Assembly (NCBI GenBank): GCA_963828405.1
Contig: CAWHEG010000031.1
Span: 496,001 to 560,000 of the forward strand
Length of the DNA stretch: 64,000 nt
Direction of reading: 5' to 3'
Origin: JANMJD01 sp963828405
Lineage (GTDB): Bacteria; Actinomycetota; Acidimicrobiia; Acidimicrobiales; Ilumatobacteraceae
Below the pieces are notes generated by a model that did not search any database, had not been told where the DNA came from, and worked only from the letters and a program-made list of their open reading frames with translations. Numbering within the stretch: the first letter of the stretch is position 1; each line of letters starts with the position of its first letter. A program made the position numbers and the translations under genes. Of the stretch, positions 8,907 to 18,016 are shown piece by piece.

Positions 8907-9941
8907 GTGGGAGCCGCGCAACTCGAGCCGACCCCGTGGGGTGGAGGCATCGCACCCGGCGGGATCCCGGTGATCGATCTGCGTGGACTGCTGCACGGCA
9001 CGGACGCCGAACGCCTCACCGTCGCCAGGGGGATCGGCGAGGCGTGCCGGACCTTCGGGTTCTTCACGATCACCAACCACGACATCCCCGCCTCGATCGT
9101 GCGCCGGGCCTTCGAGTTGGCCGCGGCGTTCTTCGCCCTTCCCGTCGAGGAGAAGGCGGCGATCGCCATCGAGCGGTCGCCGTGCCACCGCGGTTGGTTC
9201 GCCGTGGGGGGTGAGAACCTCGATCCAGCCAGGCAGGTGTACGCCGGCGACCTCAAGGAGGGCGTCAAGATCGGCCAGGACCTGCCGACCAACCACTGCC
9301 TGGTGACCGCCGGCATACCGCTCCACGGGCCCAACCAGTGGCCGGCGCGGCCGGCCGAGTTCGTGCCGGTGTTCCGCGAGTACTACTCGCTGATGTCGAA
9401 CCTGGCCCGGTCGCTGATGGGCGCCTTCGCGCTCGCCGTCGGGCTGGGCGCCGACTTCTTCGCCCCGTTCCTCAGCCGACCGATGGCCACGGTCGGGCCG
9501 TTGCACTACCCGCCCCACGACGGCACGATCACCGAGACCCGCCTCGGGGCCGGAGCCCACACCGACTTCGGGGCGCTCACCATCCTCGCCCAGGACGGCA
9601 ACGGCGGCCTCCAGGTGCGCACGACGGACGGGCATTGGCTCGCCGTGCCGCCGATGCCGGGCACCCTCGTGGTCAACGTGGGCGACATGATGGCCCGGTG
9701 GACCAACGGCCTGTTCGCCTCGACCGTCCACCGCGTGATCAACACGAGCGGGCGGGACCGGTACTCGATCCCGTTCTTCTTCGACCCCGACCACGACGCC
9801 CCCGTCGCCGCCCTTCCGACCTGCACGTCACCGGGCAACGCCGCCCGCTTCGCCCCGACGACGGCGCTCGAGCACCTCCAGGAGATGATCGATGCGTCGT
9901 TCACCTACCGCACCGGGTCGGGCGATCCCCCCCTGATCTGA
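8907..9941 (+). CDS. 2-oxoglutarate/Fe(II)-dependent oxygenase, isopenicillin-N-synthase-like
   Basis: Non-haem iron dioxygenase of 344 residues. The N-terminal DIOX_N region begins at IPVIDLRGLL (about 20-29) and contains GFFTITNHDIP. The iron triad is H218 and D220 (HTDFG) and H275 (STVHRVI); R285 and S287 in RYSIPFFF bind 2-oxoglutarate. All catalytic residues are present, so it should be active. The substrate is unknown; relatives act on small amino-acid- or nucleoside-derived molecules. It is divergent from the TIM-barrel/kinase pair with a shared palindrome, which suggests joint regulation. The GTG 8907 start has no ribosome site; the transcript could be leaderless or start later, near IPVIDL. 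Confidence 0.85.
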   Translation: MGAAQLEPTPWGGGIAPGGIPVIDLRGLLHGTDAERLTVARGIGEACRTFGFFTITNHDIPASIVRRAFELAAAFFALPVEEKAAIAIERSPCHRGWFAVGGENLDPARQVYAGDLKEGVKIGQDLPTNHCLVTAGIPLHGPNQWPARPAEFVPVFREYYSLMSNLARSLMGAFALAVGLGADFFAPFLSRPMATVGPLHYPPHDGTITETRLGAGAHTDFGALTILAQDGNGGLQVRTTDGHWLAVPPMPGTLVVNVGDMMARWTNGLFASTVHRVINTSGRDRYSIPFFFDPDHDAPVAALPTCTSPGNAARFAPTTALEHLQEMIDASFTYRTGSGDPPLI

Positions 9942-9945
9942 CCGG

Positions 9946-11238
9946 TCAGCGCTCGCCACCCGTCAGCCGACCGCCGGGCGGACCGAGTTGGGCGACGTCG
10001 GCGGCCAACCTGCCGGCGTGCCAGCCGGCCGCGTCGGTCACGGTCGTACGCCGCAGGACCACATCGGGGAAGGCGGCGGTCCAGGCGGCCTCGACCTGCG
10101 CGAGACGGCCGGCCAGCACGGGCACGAGCGCTCCCGAGCCGGCGACCGCGGCCCGCTCCTGGGCTTCGGCGACGTCGGCCAGCCGGGCCCCGATCCGGTG
10201 GGCGAACCCCTCGAGGAAGGCCCGCCGGAACGACTTGGTCCGCGACCGGCCGGAGGCGTCGTAGACGCTTCCGTGGCGGATCATCGCCGATGTCGCCTGG
10301 GCGAGGAGCGAGGCGTAGAGCAGTTCCACGGCGGCGACGTCGTGGTCGAACCCGAACACGGTGAGGTACTTCAGGCGGGGGTCCCAGACGCAGCGACAGC
10401 GGTTGGCGTCGGCCACCCTGGCGGCGAGCGAGGCCTTGGCCTCGGCATAGGGGTCGTCGACCCAGATCCGCCAACCGATCGGCACGTCGCCCGCCGGCCC
10501 GGACGCGGCGAGGGCGGCCTGGTCGAGCGAGTAGCGGGCGATCAGCTCCTGGGCCTTGGCGCTGAGCGCTTCTGCCTCGTGTTCGAACGTGGTCGACTCC
10601 GCCTTGGCCAACAGGGCGCGGACCCGCTCGAACTGACGTTGGTCGCCGGCATTCATCGAACGGCCCGGGCGCGTCGCCGCCGTGCCGGGACGGGGTCCGA
10701 TCGTCGCGAGACGGGGCATTCGCCCGGCGACGTCGAGCAGCTCGAGCCAGTCCCGCATGTCGGCGACCCGGAACGGGCCGAGCTCGGCGACGAACGACGC
10801 CGCCGCCGCGGCCGACCGCGACCAGCGATCGTCGAGGGTGCCACCGGCCGCCAGTCGGGCAACCTCGTCGGCCACGGCCAGCCCGAAGCAGGCGACGTGG
10901 ACCGGCTCACTGTTCCGGGCGGCGAACCGCACGACGTCGTAGGGAAGCCACCCGTGCCCCCACGAGCGGCCGATGAGCTCGGCCAGCTGCGTCCGGGCGA
11001 CTGGCAGGAAGCGATGCGGGTCGGCGAACAACTCGGCGACGAGGGCCCGGCCTTCCGGCGACGGATGGGCCAGGGCGTGCACGGCGGCCCAGATCAGCCC
11101 GATGTCGCCGTCGGGCCGTCGTGCCCCGTTCGCAGGCCCCGCCGACCGTCTCGGGTCGCCGCTCCGCTGCCCTCGGCGACGAGCCTGCTCCTGGCGTGAG
11201 CGCTGGTCGGCGCGACGCTCCCGTCTGGTCCGGCCCAC
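9946..11238 (-). CDS. DUF2786 domain protein
   Basis: A 430-residue cytoplasmic protein of unknown function. The middle part (from about residue 205) has the DUF2786 signature VRALLAKAESTTFEHEAEAL with SAKAQELIARYSLDQAAL, followed by the usual C-terminal region containing WRIWVDDPYAEAKASLAAR and the block around RTKSFRRAFLEGFAHRIGARL. The first about 190 residues form a separate helical region and the first 40 are very Arg-rich. GTG 11238 is chosen because TAGGCT (11246-11251 on this strand) lies 7 nt upstream, a leaderless arrangement. It converges with the oxygenase, with 4 nt between stops, and is divergent from the next gene. Confidence 0.8.
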   Translation of the reverse strand: MGRTRRERRADQRSRQEQARRRGQRSGDPRRSAGPANGARRPDGDIGLIWAAVHALAHPSPEGRALVAELFADPHRFLPVARTQLAELIGRSWGHGWLPYDVVRFAARNSEPVHVACFGLAVADEVARLAAGGTLDDRWSRSAAAAASFVAELGPFRVADMRDWLELLDVAGRMPRLATIGPRPGTAATRPGRSMNAGDQRQFERVRALLAKAESTTFEHEAEALSAKAQELIARYSLDQAALAASGPAGDVPIGWRIWVDDPYAEAKASLAARVADANRCRCVWDPRLKYLTVFGFDHDVAAVELLYASLLAQATSAMIRHGSVYDASGRSRTKSFRRAFLEGFAHRIGARLADVAEAQERAAVAGSGALVPVLAGRLAQVEAAWTAAFPDVVLRRTTVTDAAGWHAGRLAADVAQLGPPGGRLTGGER

Positions 11239-11245
11239 GGCGACG

Positions 11246-11251
11246 AGCCTA
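11246..11251 (-). promoter_or_regulatory. -10 element TAGGCT, leaderless start of the DUF2786 gene
   Basis: TAGGCT on the minus strand ends 7 nt before GTG 11238, so transcription would begin at or next to the start codon. No -35 match is seen. The same hexamer precedes the genes at 53293 (minus) and 33100 (plus). Confidence 0.45.
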
Positions 11252-11314
11252 CCCGCCGACCGCCGCACCGCCGAGTGGCGGACCGGGCGGCCGACCGCCG
11301 CGGGTGCCGTCGCC

Positions 11315-11320
11315 TACCGT
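11315..11320 (+). promoter_or_regulatory. -10 element TACCGT, leaderless start of the amidotransferase-like gene
   Basis: TACCGT lies 6 nt before ATG 11327 and there is no purine-rich ribosome site. Together with the element at 11246-11251 it forms a back-to-back divergent promoter pair in an 88-bp gap. Confidence 0.4.
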
Positions 11321-11326
11321 GGCGCC

Positions 11327-12022
11327 ATGGCAGTGGTCCCGCTCGTGCTCATTCCCGGTCGGATCGGCCCGGCGGCCGACAACGTGCGCGGCGAGGCGTT
11401 CGCCGTCGGTCAACGGTACGCCCGGGCGGTCGTGCGCGGTGGTGGTCAGGCGGTGATGGTCCCCCCGATCATCGACGGCCTGGCCAGAATGCGCTCGCTG
11501 ATCGACCGCGTCGACGCCGTCGTGCTCCATGGTGGCGGCGACATCGATCCGGCGCGGTACGGTGAGGAGCCCGTCACCGACCGGCTGTACGGGATCGTCG
11601 CCGAGCACGACGCCCTCGAGATCGCCGTGGTCGAGGCCGCCCTCGACCGCGACATCCCGGTGCTCGCCATCTGTCGCGGGATGCAGGTCCTCAACGTCGC
11701 CCTGGGCGGTTCACTGGTGCAGGACCTCGGCAGCGGCGATCACTCGTACCGGCTGCACCCGGTCGACCTCGTTCCCGGGTCGTTGGCCGCCGAGGCGATG
11801 GGCACCGTGCGTCCGCTCGGCTGTCATTCGGTGCACCACCAGGCACTCAGTTCGCTCGGTCGGGGCATGACCGTCACCGGTCGGGCCGACGACGGCACGA
11901 TCGAGGCCGTCGAGCTGGCCGGGCAGCGGTGGGTGCTCGGCGTGCAGTGGCATCCCGAGGACACCGCGGCCGACGACCCCGAACAGCAGGCGCTGTTCGG
12001 CGCGCTCCTCACCCAGGCGTAG
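11327..12022 (+). CDS. Gamma-glutamyl-gamma-aminobutyrate hydrolase-like (class I GATase fold)
   Basis: Cytosolic amidase fold of the PuuD/peptidase C26 type, 231 residues. It shows the oxyanion strand HGGGDIDPARYGEEP (68-82), the nucleophile C116 in AICRGMQVLNVALGG, and the His-Glu pair in GVQWHPED near the C-terminus. The family hydrolyses gamma-glutamyl bonds, for example gamma-Glu-GABA in putrescine breakdown; no putrescine genes are nearby, so the substrate is open. It is a single gene with a leaderless-type start, ending 31 nt from the end of nuoN, which it faces tail to tail. Confidence 0.88.
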   Translation: MAVVPLVLIPGRIGPAADNVRGEAFAVGQRYARAVVRGGGQAVMVPPIIDGLARMRSLIDRVDAVVLHGGGDIDPARYGEEPVTDRLYGIVAEHDALEIAVVEAALDRDIPVLAICRGMQVLNVALGGSLVQDLGSGDHSYRLHPVDLVPGSLAAEAMGTVRPLGCHSVHHQALSSLGRGMTVTGRADDGTIEAVELAGQRWVLGVQWHPEDTAADDPEQQALFGALLTQA

Positions 12023-12053
12023 ACCGGCGGGCGCCCGACCTGGTTGGAGTGTT

Positions 12054-13583
12054 TCAGCGGCCGAGGCCGAGCTGCGGCACGGCATCGGTGGCGAGGTTGA
12101 TCAACCAGCCCGGGATGAAGCCGACCACCAGGGTGAAGACGACCGCCGAGCCGATGGCGACACCCGACGACAGCGGGATGCGCACGGCTTCGGCGGGTGC
12201 GCCGGCCGGGTCCTCCATGTACATCGACACCAGGATCCGGAGGTAGAGGAACGCGGCGATCACCGCAGCGAGCATCGCCACGATGCCCAGGGCGTAGCTG
12301 TGGCCGGCGACGGCCGCCGTGATCACCCCGAACTTGGCCACGAACCCCGACGTCAGCGGCACCCCGGCCTGGGCCAGCAGGAACACCGTCAGCGCCAGGG
12401 CCAGCGCCGGACGACGCTGGCCGAGCCCGCGGAAGGCCGACAGGTCGTGCGCCTCGTCGCCGGTGCGCCCGACGAGCGTGACCACCCCGAACGTGCCGAT
12501 GACCAGCACGGCATAGGCCATCAGGTAGAACAGCGAACCCGAGGTGCCCCGATCGCTGGCCGCCTCGACGCCGACCAGGATGAAGCCGGCGTGGCTGATC
12601 GAGGAGTAGGCGAGCATCCGCTTGACGTTGGTCTGCACGACGGCGAGGACCGAGCCGACGACCAGCGTGGCGATGGCGAGGACCCAGATCACCGGCTTCC
12701 AGTCGCTCTCCCGCGAGGCGAGCCCGTAGCTGATCACCCGCAGCAGTGCCGCGAAGGCCGCGGCCTTGGCCGCCGAGGCCATGAACGCCGTCACCGGTGT
12801 GGGGGCACCCTGGTACACGTCGGGGGTCCACCAGTGGAACGGCACGGCGGCGATCTTGAACGCCAGGCCGACGAGCAGCAGGGCGATGCCGACCAGTAGC
12901 AGCGACCGGTTGCGGCCGAGGTAGACCGTCGTCGAGAGGAAGTGGAAGATCGACGGGTCGTCGCCGACCGAGGTGAGCTTCGTCGAACCGGTGGCGCCGT
13001 AGACGAGGGCGATGCCGTAGAGCAGGAACGCCGAGGAGAAACCGCCGAGCACGAAGTACTTGAGGCCCGCCTCCTGCGACTCCAGCCGCTTGCGGTGCGA
13101 CGCGGCAAGCACGTACAAGGAGATGGAGAGGGTCTCCAGACCGAGGAACAGCACGATCAGGTCGTTGGAGGCGGCCATCACCACGCCACCGATCGCCGCC
13201 ATCAGGTACAGGCCGTAGACCTCGGCGCCCTCCTGGCCCTCCCGGCGCAGGTAGTCGTCGGTGAGCAGCGCTGCGCCGATCAGGGCGACGCAGAGCACCA
13301 AGGTCACGAACATCGAGAACCGGTCGAAGCGCAGGGCTCCGGCGACGAGCAGCCGGTCGCCCTCGTCGCTGATGTCGTCCCACAGGAACGCCGACAGCAC
13401 GCCGGCCGCCCCGGCGACGGCACACGTCGCCAAGGCGTACAGACCCCGCGGCCAGCGACGGGTGAGGGCGGCGGCGACGAGCAGCACGAGGCCGCCGCCG
13501 AGCAGGACGAGCAGCGGGCTGAGCGCCCACCAGTCGATCGACGGACCGATGAACGGCGCCACGGAATCCCCCTGAGCCGGCAT
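12054..13583 (-). CDS. nuoN: NADH-quinone oxidoreductase subunit N
   Basis: Antiporter-like proton-channel subunit of the complex I membrane arm, 509 residues and about 14 helices. It shows the subunit-specific block WWTPDVYQGAPTPVTAFMAS followed by AAKAAAFAALLR (channel lysine), and VQTNVKRMLAYSSISHAGF. ATG 13583 shares its first base with the nuoM stop (TGATG), hence coupled translation. It is the last gene of the 20.7-kb respiratory cluster; no clear hairpin is visible in the 31 nt before the converging gene. Confidence 0.96.
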   Translation of the reverse strand: MPAQGDSVAPFIGPSIDWWALSPLLVLLGGGLVLLVAAALTRRWPRGLYALATCAVAGAAGVLSAFLWDDISDEGDRLLVAGALRFDRFSMFVTLVLCVALIGAALLTDDYLRREGQEGAEVYGLYLMAAIGGVVMAASNDLIVLFLGLETLSISLYVLAASHRKRLESQEAGLKYFVLGGFSSAFLLYGIALVYGATGSTKLTSVGDDPSIFHFLSTTVYLGRNRSLLLVGIALLLVGLAFKIAAVPFHWWTPDVYQGAPTPVTAFMASAAKAAAFAALLRVISYGLASRESDWKPVIWVLAIATLVVGSVLAVVQTNVKRMLAYSSISHAGFILVGVEAASDRGTSGSLFYLMAYAVLVIGTFGVVTLVGRTGDEAHDLSAFRGLGQRRPALALALTVFLLAQAGVPLTSGFVAKFGVITAAVAGHSYALGIVAMLAAVIAAFLYLRILVSMYMEDPAGAPAEAVRIPLSSGVAIGSAVVFTLVVGFIPGWLINLATDAVPQLGLGR

Positions 13584-15166
13584 CACTCGCCCTCTTCCTC
13601 GGTCTGCGCGCCCGCCTCGGACGGCGTGACCTCGACGAGCAGCGGCCGGGGCTCGACGTATCCCGTCTTGTCGGAGATGTGGGCGATGAGGTGGTCGACG
13701 CTCGGCTGGATCCGGTCGAGCATCGGCTTCGGGTAGACACCGCAGAAGACGATCAACCCGAGGAGCGGGGCCATCACCAGTCCCTCACGCCAGGTGAGCT
13801 CGGCGAACGACCGGTTCTCCTCGTCCGGCTCGCCGTGGAACACCCGTTGGTAGGCCCAGAGCAGGTAGAGGGCGGCGAGGATCACCCCGACGGTGGCCAC
13901 GACGGTCCACCAACGGGCGGTGAGGAACGAGCCGGTGAGCACGAGGAACTCGCCGACGAAGCCGTTGAGTCCGGGCAGCCCGATCGACGACAGCATCACG
14001 ATCATGAACACCGCGGCGAAGATCGGGGCGACCTTCTGCAGGCCCCTGAGCGCCGAGATCTCCCGGGTGTGGCGCCGCTCGTAGATCATCCCGACGAGGA
14101 GGAACAGCCCCCCGGTGGACACGCCGTGGTTGACCATCTGCATCACCCCGCCGGAGATCGACAGGCTGGTGAAGGCGAACGAGCCGAGCACGATGAAACC
14201 GAGGTGGGCGACCGAGGAGTAGGCCACGAGCCGCTTGAGGTCCTTCTGCATCGTGGCGACCGCCGCGCCGTACAGGATGCCGATCACGGCGAGGGTGAGG
14301 AACAGCGGCCTGAACCAGCGCGACGCCTCGGGGAACAGCGTGAAGCAGAACCTCAGGAACCCGTAGGTGCCGAGCTTGAGCATCACACCGGCCAGGATCA
14401 CCGAGCCCGCCGTGGGGGCCTGGGTGTGGGCATCGGGGAGCCAGGTGTGCAGCGGGAACAGCGGAACCTTGACGGCGAACGCCAGGGCGAAGGCGAGGAA
14501 CAGCCAACGTCCCGTCGATGTGGCGAACGACGCCTTCTCGGAGATCTCGACCAGATCGAAGCTGAGGTGGCCGAGCTGGCCCCGGGCGAGGAACGCCGTG
14601 GTGATGATCCCGACGAGCATCAGCGCCGATCCGAGCATCGTGTAGATGAAGAACTTCACCGAGGCGTACACCCGCTGGTCGTAGCCCCAGCCGCCGATCA
14701 GCATGTACATCGGCACGAGCACGATCTCGAAGAAGACGAAGAAGAGGAACAGATCGAGGCTGACGAACGAGCCGAGCACGCCGGCTTCGAGGAGCAGGAT
14801 CCATGCCGTGTACGGCTTGTAGTCGTGGTGGGCGTCACTGCCGACCAGGGCGATCGGCATGAGGATGCCGGTCAGCACGATCAGGAACAGCGAGATGCCG
14901 TCGACACCGAGGTGCCAGCCGATCCCCCACTCCCTGATCCAGGGATGCTGCGAGACGTACTGGTAGCCCCCTTCGGCCGTGTGGAACTTCGCCAGCAGCC
15001 ACAGGGTCATCGCCCCGGTGGCCACGGCGAACATCAGCCCGACGGGCTTGACCAGCTCCGAACGGCTGTTGGGCAGCAGCGCCACGACCAGCGCCCCGAC
15101 GGCCGGGAGCAGGACGAGCACGGTGAGGATCGGGAAGTCGGCGGTCCCCTCGACGAGCGCGAGCAT
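13583..15166 (-). CDS. nuoM: NADH-quinone oxidoreductase subunit M
   Basis: Antiporter-like proton-pumping subunit, 527 residues, normal length. The hallmark loop is HTWLPDAHTQAPTAGSVILA with VMLKLGTYGFLR behind it; an early conserved Glu lies in the YMLIGGWG region, and MQKDLKRLVAYSSVAHLGF is the second-half motif. The C-terminus ends in a soluble Glu-rich tail. It overlaps the nuoL stop and the nuoN start by one base each (TGATG), the same coupling on both sides. The open frame continues far upstream, but only the sequence from ATG 15166 matches NuoM. Confidence 0.96.
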   Translation of the reverse strand: MLALVEGTADFPILTVLVLLPAVGALVVALLPNSRSELVKPVGLMFAVATGAMTLWLLAKFHTAEGGYQYVSQHPWIREWGIGWHLGVDGISLFLIVLTGILMPIALVGSDAHHDYKPYTAWILLLEAGVLGSFVSLDLFLFFVFFEIVLVPMYMLIGGWGYDQRVYASVKFFIYTMLGSALMLVGIITTAFLARGQLGHLSFDLVEISEKASFATSTGRWLFLAFALAFAVKVPLFPLHTWLPDAHTQAPTAGSVILAGVMLKLGTYGFLRFCFTLFPEASRWFRPLFLTLAVIGILYGAAVATMQKDLKRLVAYSSVAHLGFIVLGSFAFTSLSISGGVMQMVNHGVSTGGLFLLVGMIYERRHTREISALRGLQKVAPIFAAVFMIVMLSSIGLPGLNGFVGEFLVLTGSFLTARWWTVVATVGVILAALYLLWAYQRVFHGEPDEENRSFAELTWREGLVMAPLLGLIVFCGVYPKPMLDRIQPSVDHLIAHISDKTGYVEPRPLLVEVTPSEAGAQTEEEGE

Positions 15167-17163
15167 CACAGCACCCCCATTCCCCGGAGCAGGAACCAGG
15201 CGAGCAGGCCGACCACTCCGAGCGAGATGCCCAGGGCGTAGTTGCGCACGAAACCCGTCTGCGTTCGCCGGAGCAGGCCGCCGGCGGTGCGCACCCCGGT
15301 GGCCGCGCCGTTGACGGCGCCGTCGACGATCGTCCGGTCGGTCCAGGCCAGGCCGTCGAACAGCCGGCGACCGGGGCCGCCCATGAACGCGCTGACCACG
15401 CGGTCGTAGTTCCAGCCGTCGGCCAGGATCCGGGGCTCGATCGCCTTGTACCGCTTCTTCTCGTACACCATGTGGGCCAACCCGATGCCCACCAGGCCGA
15501 CGACGATGGCGATGCACGCTGCGCCGAACTTGAAGCTCTCGGCCCGCCCGCTGAGGTGGTGCTCGGCACCGGCCACCACCGGCTCCAGCCAGCCCTCGAG
15601 ACGCTTGGTGGCCGATGAGAAGGGCAGGTTGATCCCGCCGCCGACGATCGAGAGACCGGCGAGCACGACGAGCGGGGTGAGCATGATCCAGGGCGATTCG
15701 TGCGGCCGGAACTCGCCGTGGTGGGTGTCGTCGGCCGCCTCGCCGATGCTCACCGCGGCGCCATTCGACCCTGCTGACGCGGCCGACCCGTCGGACGCGG
15801 CCGACTCGAGATGGCCGTGGCCGGTGATGGGCTCGTTCCAACGGGCCTTGCCGAAGAAGACCATGATCACCTGACGGGTCATGTAGTACGCGGTGAGCAG
15901 GGCGGTCACCAGACCGACGAACCACAGCACCGGGCTCTTGTCGAAGGCGAAGAGCAGGATCTCGTCCTTCGACCAGAAGCCGGCGAAGGGTGGGACCCCG
16001 GCGATGGCCAGCCATCCGACGATGAACGTGGCGGCCGTGACCGGCATCAGGGCGCGCAGGGCGCCCATCCTGCGCATGTCCTGTTCGTCGTGCATGCCGT
16101 GGATCACCGAACCCGAACCGAGGAACATCAACGCCTTGAAGAAGGCGTGGGTGACCATGTGGAACACGGCGGCGACGTAGGCGCCGGAGCCGACGGCGAG
16201 GAACATGTAGCCGAGTTGGCTGATCGTCGAGTAGGCGAGCACCCGCTTGATGTCGTTCTGGGCGACGGCGATCGTGGCAGCGAACAACGCGGTCGCCGCC
16301 CCGACGATGGCGATCACCCAGCCGACGGCGTCGTCGCCGGCGGCAATCACCGGGTTGAGGCGGGTCATCAGGTAGACGCCGGCGGTGACCATCGTCGCCG
16401 CGTGGATCAGGGCCGACACCGGCGTCGGACCCTCCATCGCATCGGGGAGCCAGATGTACAGCGGGAGCTGGGCGCTCTTGCCGCAGGCGCCGACGAAGGC
16501 GAACAGGGCGATCGCCGTCGCCGTCGAGTTGGCGAGGGTGCCGGCCACGCCGTTGAGCTGCAGGTAGCTCAACGAGCCGGTGGCCTGGAAGGCGAAGAAC
16601 ATCGCCATCATGAACCCCCAGTCACCGACCCGGTTGGTGACGAACGCCTTCTTGCCGGCCGTGGCAGCGGAGTCGCGCGTGTGCCAGAAGCTGATCAGGA
16701 AGTACGAGCAGGCGCCGACGCCCTCCCAACCCAGGAAGGTGACCAGCATGTTCTCGCCGAGCACGAGCATCAGCATCGAGAAGGCGAACAGGTTGAGGTA
16801 GAGGAAGAACTTGGAGAACTTCGGGTCGCCGTGCATGTAGCCGATGGCGTACAGGTGGATCAGCGAGCCGATCCCGGTGACGAACAGGCACATCGTGATC
16901 GACAGCGGGTCGGCGAGGAAGGCCAGATCGACGTGCAGCGTCGAGACGGGCACCCAGGAGAACAGGGTGGTGACGTGGGTGCGTTCCTCGGCGCTCTGCG
17001 AGACGAGCTCGAGGAACACCCCGACGCTCACGGCGAAGGCCGCGCCGCACAACAGTGTGGCCAGCCAGCCGGCGCGCGGCTCACCGAGGCGGCGGCCGAA
17101 CACGAACAGGACCAAGAATCCGGCGAGCGGGAGCGCCGGGATCAGCCAGACGAGATCAAGCAT
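15166..17163 (-). CDS. nuoL: NADH-quinone oxidoreductase subunit L
   Basis: Distal proton-pumping subunit with the long lateral helix, 665 residues. Motifs include the EGVGACSYFLISFW block, WLPDAMEGPTPVSALIHAAT, the VAQNDIKRVLAYSTISQLGY helix and WSKDEILLFAF. Between about residues 440 and 485 there is an unusual soluble insertion: GHGHLESAASDGSAASAGS and then a His/Glu-rich stretch before the HESPWIMLTPL helix. It extends a normally short loop and varies in length among relatives. ATG 17163 is 8 nt after the nuoK stop. Confidence 0.96.
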   Translation of the reverse strand: MLDLVWLIPALPLAGFLVLFVFGRRLGEPRAGWLATLLCGAAFAVSVGVFLELVSQSAEERTHVTTLFSWVPVSTLHVDLAFLADPLSITMCLFVTGIGSLIHLYAIGYMHGDPKFSKFFLYLNLFAFSMLMLVLGENMLVTFLGWEGVGACSYFLISFWHTRDSAATAGKKAFVTNRVGDWGFMMAMFFAFQATGSLSYLQLNGVAGTLANSTATAIALFAFVGACGKSAQLPLYIWLPDAMEGPTPVSALIHAATMVTAGVYLMTRLNPVIAAGDDAVGWVIAIVGAATALFAATIAVAQNDIKRVLAYSTISQLGYMFLAVGSGAYVAAVFHMVTHAFFKALMFLGSGSVIHGMHDEQDMRRMGALRALMPVTAATFIVGWLAIAGVPPFAGFWSKDEILLFAFDKSPVLWFVGLVTALLTAYYMTRQVIMVFFGKARWNEPITGHGHLESAASDGSAASAGSNGAAVSIGEAADDTHHGEFRPHESPWIMLTPLVVLAGLSIVGGGINLPFSSATKRLEGWLEPVVAGAEHHLSGRAESFKFGAACIAIVVGLVGIGLAHMVYEKKRYKAIEPRILADGWNYDRVVSAFMGGPGRRLFDGLAWTDRTIVDGAVNGAATGVRTAGGLLRRTQTGFVRNYALGISLGVVGLLAWFLLRGMGVL

Positions 17164-17171
17164 CGGTACTC

Positions 17172-17498
17172 TCAGCCCTTCATCAGCGCGATGTCGTCGG
17201 CGGTCGCGCCCGGCCGCTTGCGGAAGATCGCCACGATGATGCCGAGACCGACGACGACCTCGGCCGCGGCCACGACGAGGACGAAGAACACTGCGGTCTG
17301 GCCCCCGATGTCGCCGTGCACACGGGACAGGGCGACGAACGACAGGTTGACGGCGTTGAGCATCACCTCGATCGACATGAACATCACGAGCGGGTTGCGT
17401 CGCACCAGCACGCCGACCGTCCCGATCGAGAACAGCACGGCGGCGAGCAGCAGGTACCACACGGGCGTCGGCGTGGGCACGGTGGCGAACAGGCTCAT
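17172..17498 (-). CDS. nuoK: NADH-quinone oxidoreductase subunit K
   Basis: Three-helix membrane subunit, 108 residues. The conserved membrane glutamates are in [19 protein letters not shown] and the [17 protein letters not shown] helix; both are part of the hydrophilic axis that carries protons. The usual N-terminal helix [19 protein letters not shown] follows a 12-residue leader. It overlaps the nuoJ stop by ATGA (4 nt). Confidence 0.96.
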   Translation of the reverse strand: MSLFATVPTPTPVWYLLLAAVLFSIGTVGVLVRRNPLVMFMSIEVMLNAVNLSFVALSRVHGDIGGQTAVFFVLVVAAAEVVVGLGIIVAIFRKRPGATADDIALMKG

Positions 17499-18016
17499 GA
17501 CTCGGGTCCGGAGGGGAGCTTGCGGGCGAGGAGCACCGTGCCGACCACGGCGATCACGAGGAGCACCGAGGTCAGCTCGAAGGCGAAGACGCCGTCGGAG
17601 AACACCGACCGGGCCAGTGCGCCGAGGTCCTGACCCGACTCGGCGGGGGGAGGCCCCTCACCGAGCAGGCCGCGGCTGGCGATGATCGCCGTGCCGATCA
17701 CCCCGGCGATCCCCACGCCGATGATCGGTGAGGCGATGCGCTGCTTGACGAACGGTTCGACGGAGAGGTCCTCGGTGCGATCGACCCCGAGGAGCATGAT
17801 CACGAACAGGAAGAGCACGACGATCGCCCCGGCGTAGACGATCACCTGCACTGCGGCGAGGAAGTTGGCCTCGAGCGCCACGAAGTGCACGGCGATCCCG
17901 AACAGCGTCAGCACCAGGGACAGCGCGGCGTGCACGGGGTGCCTGCGCAGCAGCACCCCGAGCGCCCCGACGAGCACCATCGCCGTCGCGCAGATGAAGA
18001 CGACCAACTCAGCCAT
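17495..18016 (-). CDS. nuoJ: NADH-quinone oxidoreductase subunit J
   Basis: Five-helix membrane subunit, 173 residues. Helix 3 with its family motif [20 protein letters not shown] (pi-bulge region next to NuoK and NuoH) is intact. The loop after helix 3 ([16 protein letters not shown]) and the segment [17 protein letters not shown] are hydrophilic, as is usual. It overlaps nuoI by 8 nt and nuoK by 4 nt. Confidence 0.95.
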   Translation of the reverse strand: MAELVVFICATAMVLVGALGVLLRRHPVHAALSLVLTLFGIAVHFVALEANFLAAVQVIVYAGAIVVLFLFVIMLLGVDRTEDLSVEPFVKQRIASPIIGVGIAGVIGTAIIASRGLLGEGPPPAESGQDLGALARSVFSDGVFAFELTSVLLVIAVVGTVLLARKLPSGPES

